Positions 1 to 11,960 of a stretch of DNA of 64,000 nucleotides are shown in pieces (position 1 is the first letter of the stretch; each line of letters opens with the position of its first letter). The stretch is from NCBI GenBank assembly GCA_026225945.1, contig JAMJFZ010000711.1, positions 62,001 through 126,000 on the forward strand, read 5' to 3'. This stretch comes from Cricetomys ansorgei. Its lineage: Eukaryota > Chordata > Mammalia > Rodentia > Nesomyidae. Both the position numbers and the translations under genes were made by a program. Below the pieces are notes generated by a model. That model was given only the letters and a program-made list of their open reading frames with translations. It made no database searches and was not told the DNA's origin.

Positions 1-289
1 ATTCTTTCATATATGTATGTATGTTTCAAAGCTTCTGTTGTATTAGGTTTCCACATGACTGCACAAATGACATTACTTTAGTTGTCTCTCTAAATATTCC
101 TTCCCTTGGGCGCTGCTTCCCTGCATTCCCAGTTTGATCAGGAAATAGAAGATACAACAGAAGATGTATCTGAAACAGTGTAAGAGTCACAAGAGATGAA
201 GGTAACCAGAAGAAAAATGCCATCAAAATCAACTGGGCAAAGAGCATATAATGTCAGATACTGAAGCAGCAAGCATGAGGTCCCTGCTC

Positions 290-545
290 TAAGTATTTTA
301 TAGCTTTTATTTTAGTATCACATTTTCTTTAGGCATTTTTCCATTGATAGACACCTAGACTCTTCCCAAATTCTGGTTATTATCAGTAGAGGAGTAATGA
401 ACTTGTTTGAAGAAGTTTCTCTAATATAATGTAGAATCCTTTGGGTATAGTCTCACAAGTGTTACAGCTGGTAGCTGAGGTAGATCAAGTCCCAGCTTCC
501 TGTGAAACACCAACACTAGTTTCCATAGTGTGTATACACAGTGGG
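290..545 (-). mobile_element. L1 3'-end fragment (inverted)
   Basis: The plus strand reads like the antisense of a rodent L1 3' region (dimly matching 'ttccattgatagacacctagac' followed by 'ttctggttattat'), the same text seen better preserved at about 9800-9960. It is an old, truncated copy with no coding potential. Bases 1-289 show nothing I recognise. Boundaries are approximate. Confidence 0.5.
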
Positions 546-1799
546 GAGCTTTGCAGTAGAAGGTGTCAGGTACTTCAATGACTTCTTCAGCATGTAAAAA
601 TAATTTCTTGGATCAAATTCTTAACAACACCTGTCAGATGCTTTCCCAGTACACTGAAGCATCACATTCAGTTCAGAGACCAGAAGAGGAAGATTCTCCT
701 GCCTCTGGTCCATCCGTGTTTTCAATTGGAGGATACAGGAGAGGGCTTTATGAAGTGACTCGTATTTTAAATAGCATTTTAAATTCAACAAAGACTTGAA
801 TAATCTAATATAAAGTTGGCCAAGGGGACTCCTGCTTGACACAATACATACCACATATAAGATTCCATCCATATTAAACATGTGACAATTGTATTTGTAG
901 TGGAGAAGGGTGTCAAAGGAGCATGCAATATTAATGTTCTGACTCAAAGAGACTTCTTACTGAAACAAACCTTTAAGTTTACTGAGTACCACAGATCTCT
1001 GTGCTACATGTTATTCACCCAGTTATCCAAAACAAAATTTTCTGTAGAACAAGGATAACCTCCAGATATCGATGGACTGTGAAAGTTGATTCTTTATCAG
1101 TGTGGGACCATTTTCTGTAAAGGCATGAGACTGTAGGGTAGGGTTCTGAGACTGGGAAGTAAGTGAGTATGGGAGCAGAAATTAATCTATAATCCCGGAA
1201 CTTAACTCAATTAACATTTACATACATTGAGTTCATAAATGAGTTCAGTGTAAAGTAATTTAATTGACCAACGTGCGGGAATTATACTAATATATATGGT
1301 AGTACATTCGTGTTTAAATATCTCTTACATTCTAAGAGACTGGAACTTCCGATGGACCACACAGCCAGAGTTAACAGCACAACTGAGGTGTCTTAAGATT
1401 TAAGACTATGAAAAAAGTTTTTGTTTGTCTAGATGCTATGGATTTGGATTTTGCTGGTCAAATTCATATTCTACTGCATTCAAAGCTACTCCAATAAAAC
1501 ATCAGTCTCTCAAAATCTAGAGATATTTCTATCATAATGAATCATCACAATTTGTTATTACTTTATGAAAGAAGAAACATCAATGGAATTGGTCACTGGT
1601 GAAGAAGTTGTCAAGGGATGGTGTACAATACTGTCATCCTAAATTAGGATTCAAGATGTGCTTTTGAAAAGTAGACAGAGGGTCTATAGACTGTGAGGAA
1701 GAGACAGAAAAGAAAAACTCATAACGCTTATTTCTGAGCAAGACTTCTGTCTAATTTTGTCTGTAATCTCAGTCACAGGGCAGCTGCTTGCTCCTCCAG
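546..1799 (-). repeat. V1 3' flanking unit
   Basis: Non-coding DNA downstream of V1. It aligns by eye with the 3' flanks of V2 (about 12.3-13.5 kb), V7 (38.95-40.13 kb) and V8 (50.96-52.15 kb): all share the 'ccttgaatcaa...cttgat(a/g)gatgcc' stretch and a run of common landmarks up to the RSS. It is part of the duplicated V unit rather than a gene; short ORFs here are not conserved between copies. Confidence 0.6.
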
Positions 1800-1838
1800 G
1801 GTTTCTGACACACTCAGGATGTGGGCTGCAACACTGTG
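1800..1838 (-). promoter_or_regulatory. V1 23-RSS
   Basis: Read on the minus strand: consensus heptamer CACAGTG (1832-1838), 23-bp spacer (1809-1831), nonamer TCAGAAACC (1800-1808). The heptamer directly abuts the Cys-Ala-Arg end of the V exon, as required for RAG-mediated joining to a 12-RSS D segment. Confidence 0.95.
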
Positions 1839-2269
1839 TCTTGCACAGTAATAGACCGCAGAGTCCTCAGATGTCAGGCTGCTGAGCTCCATGTAGGCTG
1901 TGCTGGAGGATTGGTCTACAGTCAGTGTGGCCTTCCCCTTAAACTTCTGGGTATATTCAGTATCACCATTATAAGTACGAATCCATCCAATCCACTCCAG
2001 CCCCTGTCCAGGCCTCTGCTTCACCCAGGTAATGTAATCAGTGAAGGTATAGCCAGAAGCCTTGCAGGATATCTTCACTGAGGCCCCAGGCCTCCCCAGA
2101 TCAGCCCCAGACTGCTGCAGATGGCCCTGGGAGTGGACACCTGTGGAGAGAAAGGCAGAGTGAATGTCAGTGTCACCTCAAACCCTGTCTCCTCCTGAAG
2201 TTTGGAACTGGGTTTTCCTTTACCTCTAATTATTGACAGGAGGAGGAAAATGATCCAGCTCCACTCCAT
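1839..2269 (-). CDS. IGHV1: IGHV segment V1 (open, unusual)
   Basis: Heavy-chain variable segment that supplies FR1-FR3 and CDR1-2 of an antibody after V(D)J joining. Leader exon 2224-2269 (46 bp, starts MEWSW), donor GT at 2222-2223, 83-bp intron, V exon 1839-2140. The splice joins Gly and continues [11 protein letters not shown], so the mature N-terminus has Gly-His where relatives have Val-Gln. The framework Cys of FR1, Trp of FR2 and Cys of FR3 (YYCAR) are present and I see no stop. The V exon is 302 bp instead of the 305 bp of V3, V5, V6 and V7: CDR1 reads [10 protein letters not shown], one residue short. CDR2 is [17 protein letters not shown]. The octamer is degraded, so expression may be weak. 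Coding capacity is clear; functionality is uncertain. Confidence 0.88.
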
Positions 2270-2384
2270 GGTGAGGACCTGTGTGATCAGTGACTGTGGA
2301 GAGAACACTGATCATAGATTGTTCTGGGGTGTGGACATCCCTGTATTTGCCAGCATACTCTCAAGTAATTTACATATTCATGAG
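2270..2384 (-). promoter_or_regulatory. V1 promoter with degenerate octamer
   Basis: About 100 bp upstream of the ATG the minus strand has the VH heptamer CTCATGA (2378-2384) and then ATGTAAAT (2368-2375) where the VH octamer ATGCAAAT is expected. The single change hits a base important for Oct-factor binding, which predicts reduced activity. Confidence 0.75.
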
Positions 2385-4189
2385 CAGGGTACTCTTTACA
2401 TAAGGACCTAACCAAGCTAGAGAAGAGGGAGGTAAAAGGCTAAGACACCTGGGTCACACTTTAGGATGCTGAGGTCCAAGTCCCAGTGTTGTCAGGGAAG
2501 TCTGTCCCATATCCCTTCCCTGAGTCCTGTGCAGATGCTGCAGATGTAACTTCAGAGCACAAGCTCTCCACAGATTTCCAGCTCTCCATAGACTTCCAGC
2601 CTAAGATAGTTGCTTTACTTGAGGGCAACATTATCAGATTGATTTACAGATGGTGCTTTTGCTGATGATAATAGTGATGAAAGTTTTCAAAAATTCCTGA
2701 GAGGAATTTACAGCCTCCTTTCAGATACATACAAGTAATACTTACCTTTCCAGCATGATGTAGAGATAAAAAAAACTGACTAAAATGACTATAAGTTTGC
2801 ATGCCTCAGAAATATTTGCACACTGATGTCTTCGTAGCACTCTCTACAATAACTAAATTGTGAAAATAAAAAAATTACATATATGTCAACAGATGATGTT
2901 GTCAAGAAGACATGGTTATCCATATAACACAACAGAAATGTTTCATCTGAAAGAATAGGGAAATTACATCACTTTTTAGAAAATGGGTGCAACTGAAGAT
3001 AATTCTACTCAGTAAGACCATCTCAGAAATGCAGACATTAAATGAATCACTCTGTAGTAGTACTTAGATTTTGTATTCTTACATACAATTTTGTATGACA
3101 ATATTAATAAATATATAAGCAAAACTGGTAAAATAAGCATAATTTAGAAGGACAAAATAGGAAGGGTATGGAAAAATATGCACAATGTATAATATATATG
3201 TATATGAAAATTCTCATCATATGCAAAAATGTTATTCTCAATTTTCAAGATGATTATACCTACTCTTTGAAATTTTCATTCATATATGAAATTTATTATG
3301 ATCATATATACACCCACTATGTCCCTCTGGCTCCCCTTGGGGCCTTCTAAGAATTTTCTCTCCCAATTTTCTGACCTCTTTTTTTCATTGTCTAATCAGA
3401 CAGTGAATCCTATTAGTGCTGTCTCTATACACATAGGTGGGATTACAGACCACTCATGCCTTTTTTTCTCCCTGCAGGCTGCATAGTGCCTTCCTGTACC
3501 AGGAAACCATGCAAGTAGGGAGAATTTTCTGGTCAGTTCAAGGTTACTGTCTCTATGTTCTGCAATCAAATTCCCTAGTTATTAAGGAAATGCAGATCAA
3601 TCCAAATTCAGTGTTATAATTTTACCTCAGTTTGGTGTTTCATGAACTATTTTTAAGTCAGCATACAGTTGCTTAGGTTCATACTTAAAACTGAAGAGGA
3701 AAACTCACTCTTGCCAAAAGGCATTCCTAGATTGATACCATCCTAGGTCCACAGCATTCAAATTTATCTTGTAGAGGAACTCTGCACTGGAGGAACATGC
3801 AAAGTCAGTCACTGTTTTCAGCTATACTTCTGAACAACATACCACTGACGATCACAACTGCCACATGTTCCCATGCTTTTTGTTGTTTAGATATTCATTC
3901 AAACTAAATAGTCTTCAGCAAAGCCCAGATGTCCAGAAAACAGTAGATGAGGGTTTTGTATCACTGTGGATCAGTGTTTGGTAAGAGAATTGTCATTACA
4001 GGGCAAAGTTTGTGGACTGAGCCAGACTATGGATGTGGAATCAGTCATCAGGGTTAGTACCTGAACATACCTTTCTGATCACATGGATATAATTTTGCTT
4101 GATGAATGAATTTTGTTAATAGTAATTCAACAGCAAATTTGATCATTATGTAGGATTTAGATATTAATTTGACATGTGATCAAACATTG
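2385..4189. repeat. V1 5' flank with L1 3' fragment
   Basis: Non-coding. 2400-2640 matches the upstream flank shared by the V genes. About 2810-3165 resembles a plus-strand L1 3' region ('aaaatgggtgcaactgaaga' and following). 3470-3620 matches sequence found about 0.6 kb upstream of V2 and V3 (compare 14560-14690). 3640-4180 matches 24.7-25.2 kb. The CTCF-like core and the (TG)n tract present upstream of V2 are missing here, so the unit is truncated. Confidence 0.55.
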
Positions 4190-4470
4190 CCACCACATAG
4201 AGGATGATCCAACACCAATGCATGCTTAGAACCTGTATGCTGTGGTTAAGAAGATACTAATATGTGGTACTGTGGGGCATGGGGCATCCCTGTATTTATA
4301 ACCACAAACTGTATAATTCATGTATTCATGAGGAGAGGTATTTCCAGCATCAATTCCTGATACATTTTTAGATTGAACAGAAAGAGAATTTCTGTGTTAG
4401 GCAGCAAGTCAGTGAGGTCTGAGCCTTAAGTCTATCTGAGGAATTGAATTCCCTGATCCACCCTGGCACC
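4190..4470 (-). pseudogene. IGHV promoter/leader relic lacking a V exon
   Basis: 4201-4235 aligns with the leader start region of the other V genes ('gatgatcca..ccaatgcatg..tag.acctgtatgc'). It is followed at the right distance by decayed promoter text: heptamer-like CTCATGA near 4345-4352, but the octamer is lost. 4395-4450 matches the 'ggcagca...gctgaggtcc' stretch found upstream of every V. Immediately below 4190, where intron and V exon should be, there is unrelated flank sequence, so the V exon appears deleted. No product is possible. Confidence 0.5.
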
Positions 4471-5996
4471 TGTGCATGCAGAGCTCTTCCACCCCACTGT
4501 GAATCAAGCTACCACATACAGGTTCATTAATGGGAAAAACCCTCTAGTGGTTCAAAGTCCTCCTGAGCCTCTTTATTTTCAACTATACCTGTCATGCTTA
4601 GAAGGTGCTTTGAGACTATCCTCCACCCATCAGACACCAGCAAAAAACATTGGAGACTGATGTTCATCCTTCATCAGTGATCAGCAGGACTATGAAGACC
4701 TCTGGGAATTCTTGGGAAACACTTCCACAAAATGTTTCTCAGGGCCCTGAGAGCTAAGTGTCTTCAGCTTATACAAATAAGCAGTTCAAGACCTAGCTTC
4801 CTATACAGTGGCAAAAGGAATCCAGATTTGCTCTTGGGGGACTCACAAATTGATTTTATTCAACAAAGAACCTCTCTCATGTAGAAGTTGGAGATCTCAC
4901 ATGTGAACTATACCATCATCTCTGAATGTAATGATATTGAAAATGAAATCCACAGAGTCTATTGGAATGCCCTCGTTGCACAATAGAAAACTGTTTCTCC
5001 TGGTTTTTACTTCTTAGGGATTGGTAGATCTACAGTGCCCTCTTCTGGTCCTGTGAACCTGCTTATATGGTGTTACATGGTCTATGGTCTCAAACACAGT
5101 CCTTTCCTTTTACAATGGATATCAGGTTAACTAGTTCCTCAACAGTTAATACAGCAGAAAAGGTTATCTATCATAACATTTCTGAAAATTATAATGCAGA
5201 AACATAAGGAATTTGAAAATGAAATGAAATATTTCTATTTCAACATTTTAAAATTCTTTCATTTCCAAATAAAATGATATAAAGAAGACTAAAAATTTGA
5301 GAATGATTTTGGGAGTCTGGGTTTTGTAAATTGTTATTTTAAAAGGACATCACAACAAAATAGATTTCTCTGGAGGCTCAGGCCAGAATTTCAACTTGGA
5401 CATTTGAGGGATACTCACTTGGGCAAGACACTGAGGCTCTCATGAAAGGATGAAAATTTTAGCATCATGAGCTATGGAAGGATCTTGATATCAGACATAA
5501 AAAGTCATGGTTTGTGTATGTTTTGACTGTGACTCATTTTATGTAAAGTAATGCTATGTTGGAAATTTTATCTTCGTGATGGTAGCAGTGGAAGTTATCA
5601 CGATGCCCCGAGGATAGTGAAGAGTTTCTGGAACATGCTGTACCCAGAAAGAACTGATTCTTGTATGATCCTTGTTAGATCTCAGGTTAGACATGTTTCA
5701 CAGAGCAAGCCTGATAACTCTCTGCAGTCCTACCACACATACTTATGATGTGTCACCATGACCATGATGTCTTCAGCAGAGCAACACCGACTTGGGCCCT
5801 GAACCTCAAATCTTGGTGATACAAAAGTTTCTTTCTTTTATAAAGCATACTCTCAGATATTTTTATCAAGTAAAAAGCAGATAAATGTACCAACTCAACA
5901 TATGCAGTTCCCATCACGTGATAGAGTGAGGCTTGACATGAGAGCAATGCAGAGGGACAGATAAGTGCGATTCTTGAGTCTATTCTTCTGCTTCTT
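4471..5996. other. Non-coding flank of the relic unit
   Basis: No gene found. It contains the CTCF-like site at 5035-5048 and generally AT-rich sequence with faint similarity to the V upstream flanks. The short ORFs (for example at 5551-5748) have no counterpart in paralogous units. Confidence 0.45.
5035..5048 (-). promoter_or_regulatory. CTCF-core-like site
   Basis: The minus strand reads CCAGAAGAGGGCAC, matching the CTCF core (CCASYAGRGGGC). It lies about 0.8 kb upstream of the leader relic. Same orientation as all other CTCF-like sites in the window. Confidence 0.55.
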
Positions 5997-6143
5997 CTTA
6001 TTTTTTGAGACAGGGTTTCTCTGTTGTAACTCTGGATGTCCTGGAACTCACTCTGTAGACCAGACTGGCCTCAAATTCCTGGAGATCCTCCTGCCTCTGC
6101 CTCTCTAGTGCTGTGATTAAAGATGTGGGTCACCACCACCCAG
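5997..6143 (-). mobile_element. B1 SINE
   Basis: The plus strand begins with the complement of the poly(A) tail and 'gagacagggtttctctgt', continues with 'ctggaactcactctgtagac' and ends near 'caccaccacccagct'. This is a nearly full-length B1 (7SL-derived rodent SINE) on the minus strand. It diagnoses a muroid genome. Confidence 0.9.
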
Positions 6144-6729
6144 CTTCATCCTGCTTTTTTTACTTCCAGTCAAAGTCTTTACCCTGACCCTCATCCTCCC
6201 AGACTTCTCAACCTTGACACTGCATTACAAAGTGCATATCTAACCTTGGTCATTCTAGGTGAACATTCTTCCTTGTGGGAAAAACTCTGAGATCAGAATA
6301 AAGACAAATTTACACTGTCATGATACAATCAGTCTGTTATGTAAAAATTATTTAACTATTGACATATATTTATACAACATGCATATATTGCAGGTATTTG
6401 AAATATTTAACAATTCAAATCAAATACCAAAACATAATTCAATATTTGTGTATGGCTCTAGAAATGTCTCAGGGATGTTTCAATTATTTTAAATGAGTAA
6501 TGGGAATATCTCATGGCCAGGCAGCATAACCTAATTTCCTTTGTCAAAATATTGTAATGTAAATTTACTAACAGTCTTTATAATTTGAGATGATTAAAAC
6601 AAATGATATGACCAAGTTTTTCAATTTAAAATATAGATCATTAGCAGTGTCCTGAAGAAAAACGGAGATGAAGTATACGTTTTTAAAAAGCTGTTTCACA
6701 AACAGTATAAATATCTTGTGTTAACTCTA
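6144..6729. other. AT-rich intergenic stretch
   Basis: I see no gene or recognisable repeat. The 77-codon ORF at 6259-6492 is AT-rich with no family features and is treated as chance. Confidence 0.4.
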
Positions 6730-8487
6730 ACCAAGCAAGTGAAAGACTTCTATAATAAAACCTTCAAGCCTTTGATGAAAGGACTGAAGAAGATCTCAAA
6801 AGATGGAAAGATCTCCCTTGCTCATAGATCAGTATGAGTAACGTAGTAAAAATGGCCATCTTACCAAAAGGAATCTTCAGAGTCAATTCAATCCCCATCA
6901 AAATTCCAACGCAATTCATTACAGACTTTGAAAGGACAATACTCAACTTCACATGGAAAAAAAAAATCCAAGGAGAGTTAAGTAATCCAGAAAAATAAAA
7001 GAACTTTGAGAGATATTACCATTCCTAACTCAAGCTGTACTACAGAGCTATAGTGATAAAAACTACATGGTATTGGCTTAAAAATCAGACATGTCCATCA
7101 ATGGAACCAAATCAATCCACACACTTATGGACACCTGACATTCAATAAAGAACACAGAAACATGCAATGGAAAAAAGAAAGCATCTTTAACAAATGATGC
7201 GAGACTAAGTGGATGTGTTTATGTAGAAGAACTCAAATAGATCCATATTTATTACCATACACAAAACCCAAGTCCAAGTGGATCAAAGACCTCAACATAA
7301 AACCAGATACACTGAACATGGTAGAAGAGAAACTGGGAAATAGCCTTGAATAAATTGGGACAGGAGACAACTTCCTGAACAGAACACTGGTAGCTCAGGC
7401 AATAAGATCAGTGATTAACAAATGGGACCTCATGAAACTGAAAAGTAAGGCAAAAGACACTCTTAATAAGACAAGATGGAAACCTACAGACTGAGAAGAT
7501 TTTCACCAATTTTACATCCTTTAGCAGGCTAATATTCAAAATATATAAAGAACTCAAGAAACTAGACATCAATAAACAAATAATTTGATTTTAAAATTGA
7601 GTACAGATCTAAACAGAATTCTCAATAGATCAAACTCAAATGGCTGACAAACACTTAAAGAAATGTTCAACATCCTTAGCCATCAAGGACCTGCCCTACA
7701 GGAACCACTGGGACAATGCAAGGGCAGAAACACACATCAAAGGAGAGAACCCATGCCTGATTCTGCATGCTAGGTACTAGAGACTGGATAGCTGGGAGGT
7801 GATGTCAAATGGTATCCTTCTTTACTCATAGATCAGTACCTAGCCCAATCTTCATCAGAGAGCTTTCCTCAGGCAGCTGATGGGAACAGATGAAGAGGCC
7901 CAGAGCCAAGTATTATGCAGAGCTCTGGGAAATATACAGAAAAGGGGCAAGAGGGATTTCATGAACCAGAGAGGTTGAGGACATCAGGAGAACAAGCCCC
8001 ACTGAGTCAATGGATCAGCACTCTTGGGGTCACTCAGAGATTGAAGCAGCAAGTATAGAACCCACGGGATGTAATAGATATGTCATATGATTTTATAGCT
8101 TGGTGATCTTGAATATATCCTATAGGCTAGAGCATATGTGGGTGTTCTCTAACACTTTCACCAGCCCTTGGGACCCTTTCCTCTTTCTGGGCTGTCTAGT
8201 ACACAAATGAAGTAGGGAATTGGTGACCAGTCTTGTTCCACCTTGTTGTGATACCTTGTTTTGCAGTAACCCTGGGGGGACTGCTCTTTTCTCTGGGACA
8301 AGCAGGGTTGGGGATTAGATGAGTGGTTGGGGGTGGGGAGGATTGATTGGGAGAGGGAAGATAGGGGATGTGGAGGAGTAGAAAGAGGAGAAGAGGAGTT
8401 TTTAGGTGCATTGTACAAGAGAAGAAAAACAAATAAATTGTTGTAGAAAATAAAAGAAAAATAGAAAAAAAGTAAAGAAAAATAAAG
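6730..8487 (+). mobile_element. L1 fragment: end of ORF2, 3'UTR and tail
   Basis: Begins within L1 ORF2 (text matching the stretch encoding 'NQASE...', then '...aaaaatggccatcttaccaaaa' and 'atcaaaattccaa'). It runs through the end of ORF2 near 7660-7700, a G/purine-rich 3'UTR (8290-8400) and an A-rich tail (about 8420-8487). It is 5'-truncated and ORF2 is broken by many stops, so it is a dead copy. It lies tail-to-tail with the next L1. Confidence 0.85.
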
Positions 8488-8539
8488 AATGTTTTGTGTA
8501 CCTAGTAAGCCCTTGGAGAAGACTAATTTTTCCTTTGTG

Positions 8540-10905
8540 AGAAGATTTTCAATTGGAGGTAGCTTCTGAGTTAGGGGTGGGGGTGATATCTACTTTCCAT
8601 CTTACCACTGGGATCCAATCTATCATAACTCATGAAGACCCAGTGCTTGCTGTCAGAGTCTCTGAGAGCTCATATCTGTGTCTGTCCTGTTGTATCTGGA
8701 AGGCCTTGTCTGTTTGGTGTCCTCCATTCCTTCTGACACTTACAATCTTTCAGGCATCCTCTTCTTCAGGGTTTCCTGAGCCTTGAGGGGAGAGATTTAA
8801 TTGAGACATCACATTTAGGTCTTAATATTCCATGGTGTCTCTTTCTCTGCACATTTCCTAGTTGTGGGTCTCTTCTTCTCCCCATTTACTGTAGAAGGGA
8901 GATGCTTTCATGAGGACTGAGCAAGATATTGATCTATCAGTATAGCAGAAGGCCATTAAGAGTCATTTTATTGTTATGTTCTTCTACCAGAACAGGGGTT
9001 CTTTGTTTTTTTCATAGGTCCATGACCCATCTATTCTCAGGTTCTTGGCCACTATAGAAATGTCTGGGATGGATTAGATTGCACAGTGTACTGCTAATAT
9101 CCAATTAGATAATGGTTCTTTATTCCCACAACTTTATGCTCTAACACACCAGTGTTAGATCTCCATTTAAGACAGAAGGGTTTGTTGCTAGATAGGTTTT
9201 TACCTTCACCTTTGGCAGCATGAACAGTATACTCCAGTAAAATGAACACTAGTCAGTAGGAGTGAAGGCTGTAGGTAGACACTAGATCCATTTCTCCATG
9301 TTCAATGAGTTGTGTCACGTTGTTTTCATCAATAGAGCCTTACCATCAGGATTTGGAAAGTAACCAATAGCCTTAGAATTCGCCTGAGTTATGATCCACA
9401 GGTACCCCTTAGTTTAAGCTGTCCCTGTGTGTATTCCCTCCCTTAATTCCCCTCTACCCTGACTTCCCAGTTTTATCCTCCCGCTTCAGTCCCACCACCA
9501 TCCATCAAATATTACTATTTGTTATATTTCCTCTTCCTAGGGAGATCCATCCCTCCACTCTAGTCCCTTTCTCTATACCAAACCTCTGTGATTATAAGGT
9601 TCTACTCTTCCTATGGCTGACTTAACAGCTAACATCTACATCTATGTAAATGCATACCTTATTTGTCTTCTTGTATTTGACTTACCTCACTCACGGTGAT
9701 TTTTTTGTTTTAGTTATACCCATTTCCCTGTGAATTTCATGATTTTATTTTTTTTTGCAGCTGAGTAATATTCTTTTGTATAAATATATCAGATTGTTTT
9801 AACCATATTTCCATTGACAGACATCTAGACTTTTTCGAACTTCTGGCTGTTATGAATAGAGGGCTATGAACTAGGTTGAGCAAATGTCTACAGTTGGATG
9901 CATAGTCCTTTGGTTATATGCAAAGAGTGGTTGAGCAAGTTATTGCAATAGGTATATTCCCAGCTTCTTGTGAAACTGCCTCACATTTCTCTGTATTTCC
10001 CTATAATTCCTCTATAAGTTTGCACTCCCACAAACAGTGGATGAGTGTTCCCCTTTTTTACATCCTTGCATGTGTGAGCTCTCATTTGTTTTACTGATCT
10101 TAGCAATTCTTGCTAGTATGATATGAAATCTCAAAGTAGTTCTGATTTATAGTTCCCTGAATACTAAGAATGTAGAACCTTTCTTTAAGTGTTTTTCAGC
10201 CATTTGTGTTTCCTCTTTTGTAAGAATTATCTATGTATATCTGTACCCTATGTTTAATTGGATTTTTCCTTTGAACTCCGTGGTTTGTTTGGTTGGTTTT
10301 TTGTTTTTTTTTTTTTAACTTTTTATACATTTTTTAGGTATTAGCCCTCTACCAAATGTGTAGTTGGTTTAATCTTTCCTATTCTCTAACCTTCTGCTTT
10401 GTAAGAATCATGGTGTCCTTTGCATACAGAAGCTTCTCAGTTTGATAAGGTCTCAGTCATGAATTATTTGTTGGTCTTAGTACCTGTGTTATTGGTATGC
10501 TGTTCAGGAAGTCTCTTCTGATTCCAATGAATTCAAGATTATTTCCCACATTTTCTTATGTCAGATTGGGTGTATCTAACCTTACATTGAGGTTGTCACC
10601 CATCTGGAGTTGAGTTTTGTGCAGAGTTATAAGTATGAATCTATTTGCAGTCTTCTCGATGCAGCCCCCCAGTTTGGCCAGGGCTCTTTGATAAAGATTC
10701 TATCTTTTTTTTCCAAGTATGTATTTCTGTCTTTTTTATTATAAACCAAGTCTCCCATAGGTGGATGGGGTTCTGTTGTAGTCTTCAATTGGATTCTATT
10801 TATCAGTGTGTCTGCTTTGTTCCCACACCATGTTGTTCTCATTACTCTAGCTCTGTACACCAGATTAAGATTGGGATGGTGATACCTTCCTCAAGACTTC
10901 TATCT
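8540..10905 (-). mobile_element. L1 fragment: 3'UTR and part of ORF2 (inverted)
   Basis: The plus strand carries the reverse complement of a rodent L1 3' end. Landmarks include 'ctgtcctgttgtatctggaaggcc' (8680-8705), 'ctgagtaatattc' (about 9760), 'ctttaagtgtttttcagccatt' (about 10180) and 'gtgtcctttgcatacagaagct' (about 10410). It is 5'-truncated at about 10.9 kb with degraded coding sequence and no active reverse transcriptase. Confidence 0.82.
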
Positions 10906-11349
10906 TAAGTACGCCTGTGATATTCCTTTCAAATGGCTGTTTCCTTGGGTTCATCATACCCACATGGCAGTTTTATGCTTTTCCCAATAAGAACACAAAA
11001 AAGTTCATGGTAGACCAGGACTTAAAGGTAGTTGTGGCCCTGCACTGCCTCATTGAGCTGCCTGTTATTGGAATGATCTTTGAGAGTAGACATAGTCTGT
11101 TCAAGGCTGGTGAACAAATATTTACAACTTAGCGTTGTAAGTTTGTCTTTTCACTAACATGTCTGATTAACAAAGTACTTATCTTTGATGTATTTTGAAG
11201 GTAGAACTTAAGTAAATTCTACATTGTGTGATTTTAATATCTATTAAGATAATCTATGAGAAACTCCTTTATAATATCAATTGTACTACTTTTAATTTTT
11301 GTACATAAATATAGCCTTGATGCAAATTGATGATATGACTATATGGTAA
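10906..11349. other. Unassigned intergenic sequence
   Basis: No gene seen. The 71-codon plus-strand ORF at 10917-11132 shows no recognisable domain. The region separates an L1 from an LTR-like repeat. Confidence 0.35.
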
Positions 11350-11960
11350 CTGTTGTAGAAGTTTATTTTTAGTTATGTTAAAATGGTTGTTGTGTGCATT
11401 GTTGGAGGAAGGGCTGCCTGGGTCTTGGCATTTGAGTTGTCTGCAGGTGTTGGCTTTATGTAAAAGATGTTTGATTGCTCATGATCTGCATGTGGTATCA
11501 ATAGAACACCGAAGGAGCTTAGGTATCAATAAAAACCCCTGAGATGGTATGGTCAGGGTTGCACTGTCCATGATGGTACTTGCCATAATGGTGTTTTCCA
11601 ATGCTGAGGTCTGGCACGGTTTGCACCTATGGAAATAGGTCCGTGTTTTCCTTGCTGAACCACCACAGTAGGTGAACAATTACAGGTGACCGACAATTAA
11701 TATCACTCTCATGTAGAATTAGCCCTGACATATTTTGTAGATGGTATTAGATGCTCAGAAGCCCCTTCAAGGTCAGGAAGGTTGTCCTAGCAATTTTGTG
11801 TTGTTGGAATACAGCAGGACAAATTTAAGATAGACTTCCGTAGAGGATGAGAGCTTTGACTCTCCTTGATAGATCTAGTCTGGCCCAACTGAAGTTGGCC
11901 TCATGAATTTGCACGAGTCCAGCCAGTTCAAAACTTACAACAGTCTAACATTCACACCAG
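11350..11960 (+). mobile_element. LTR-like repeat, copy 1
   Basis: Starts TGTT and contains AATAAAA near 11527-11535. It aligns along its length with 26544-27200 (shared landmarks 'gtttatttttagtt.tgtt', 'gatgtttgattg', 'tcaataaaa', 'cagttcaaaact'). Size, TG start and internal polyadenylation signal suggest a solo LTR. Family not identified; boundaries approximate. Confidence 0.5.

Noticed and set aside
1821..2081. Plus-strand ORFs starting MGC across V exons (also 17857, 29490, 32502, 40152, 52173)
   Set aside because: They are antisense shadows of conserved V exons; conservation comes from the V frame on the minus strand.
3168..3619. Short plus-strand ORFs near 3.2-3.6 kb
   Set aside because: They fall in L1-derived and V-flank DNA and are not kept in the paralogous flanks.
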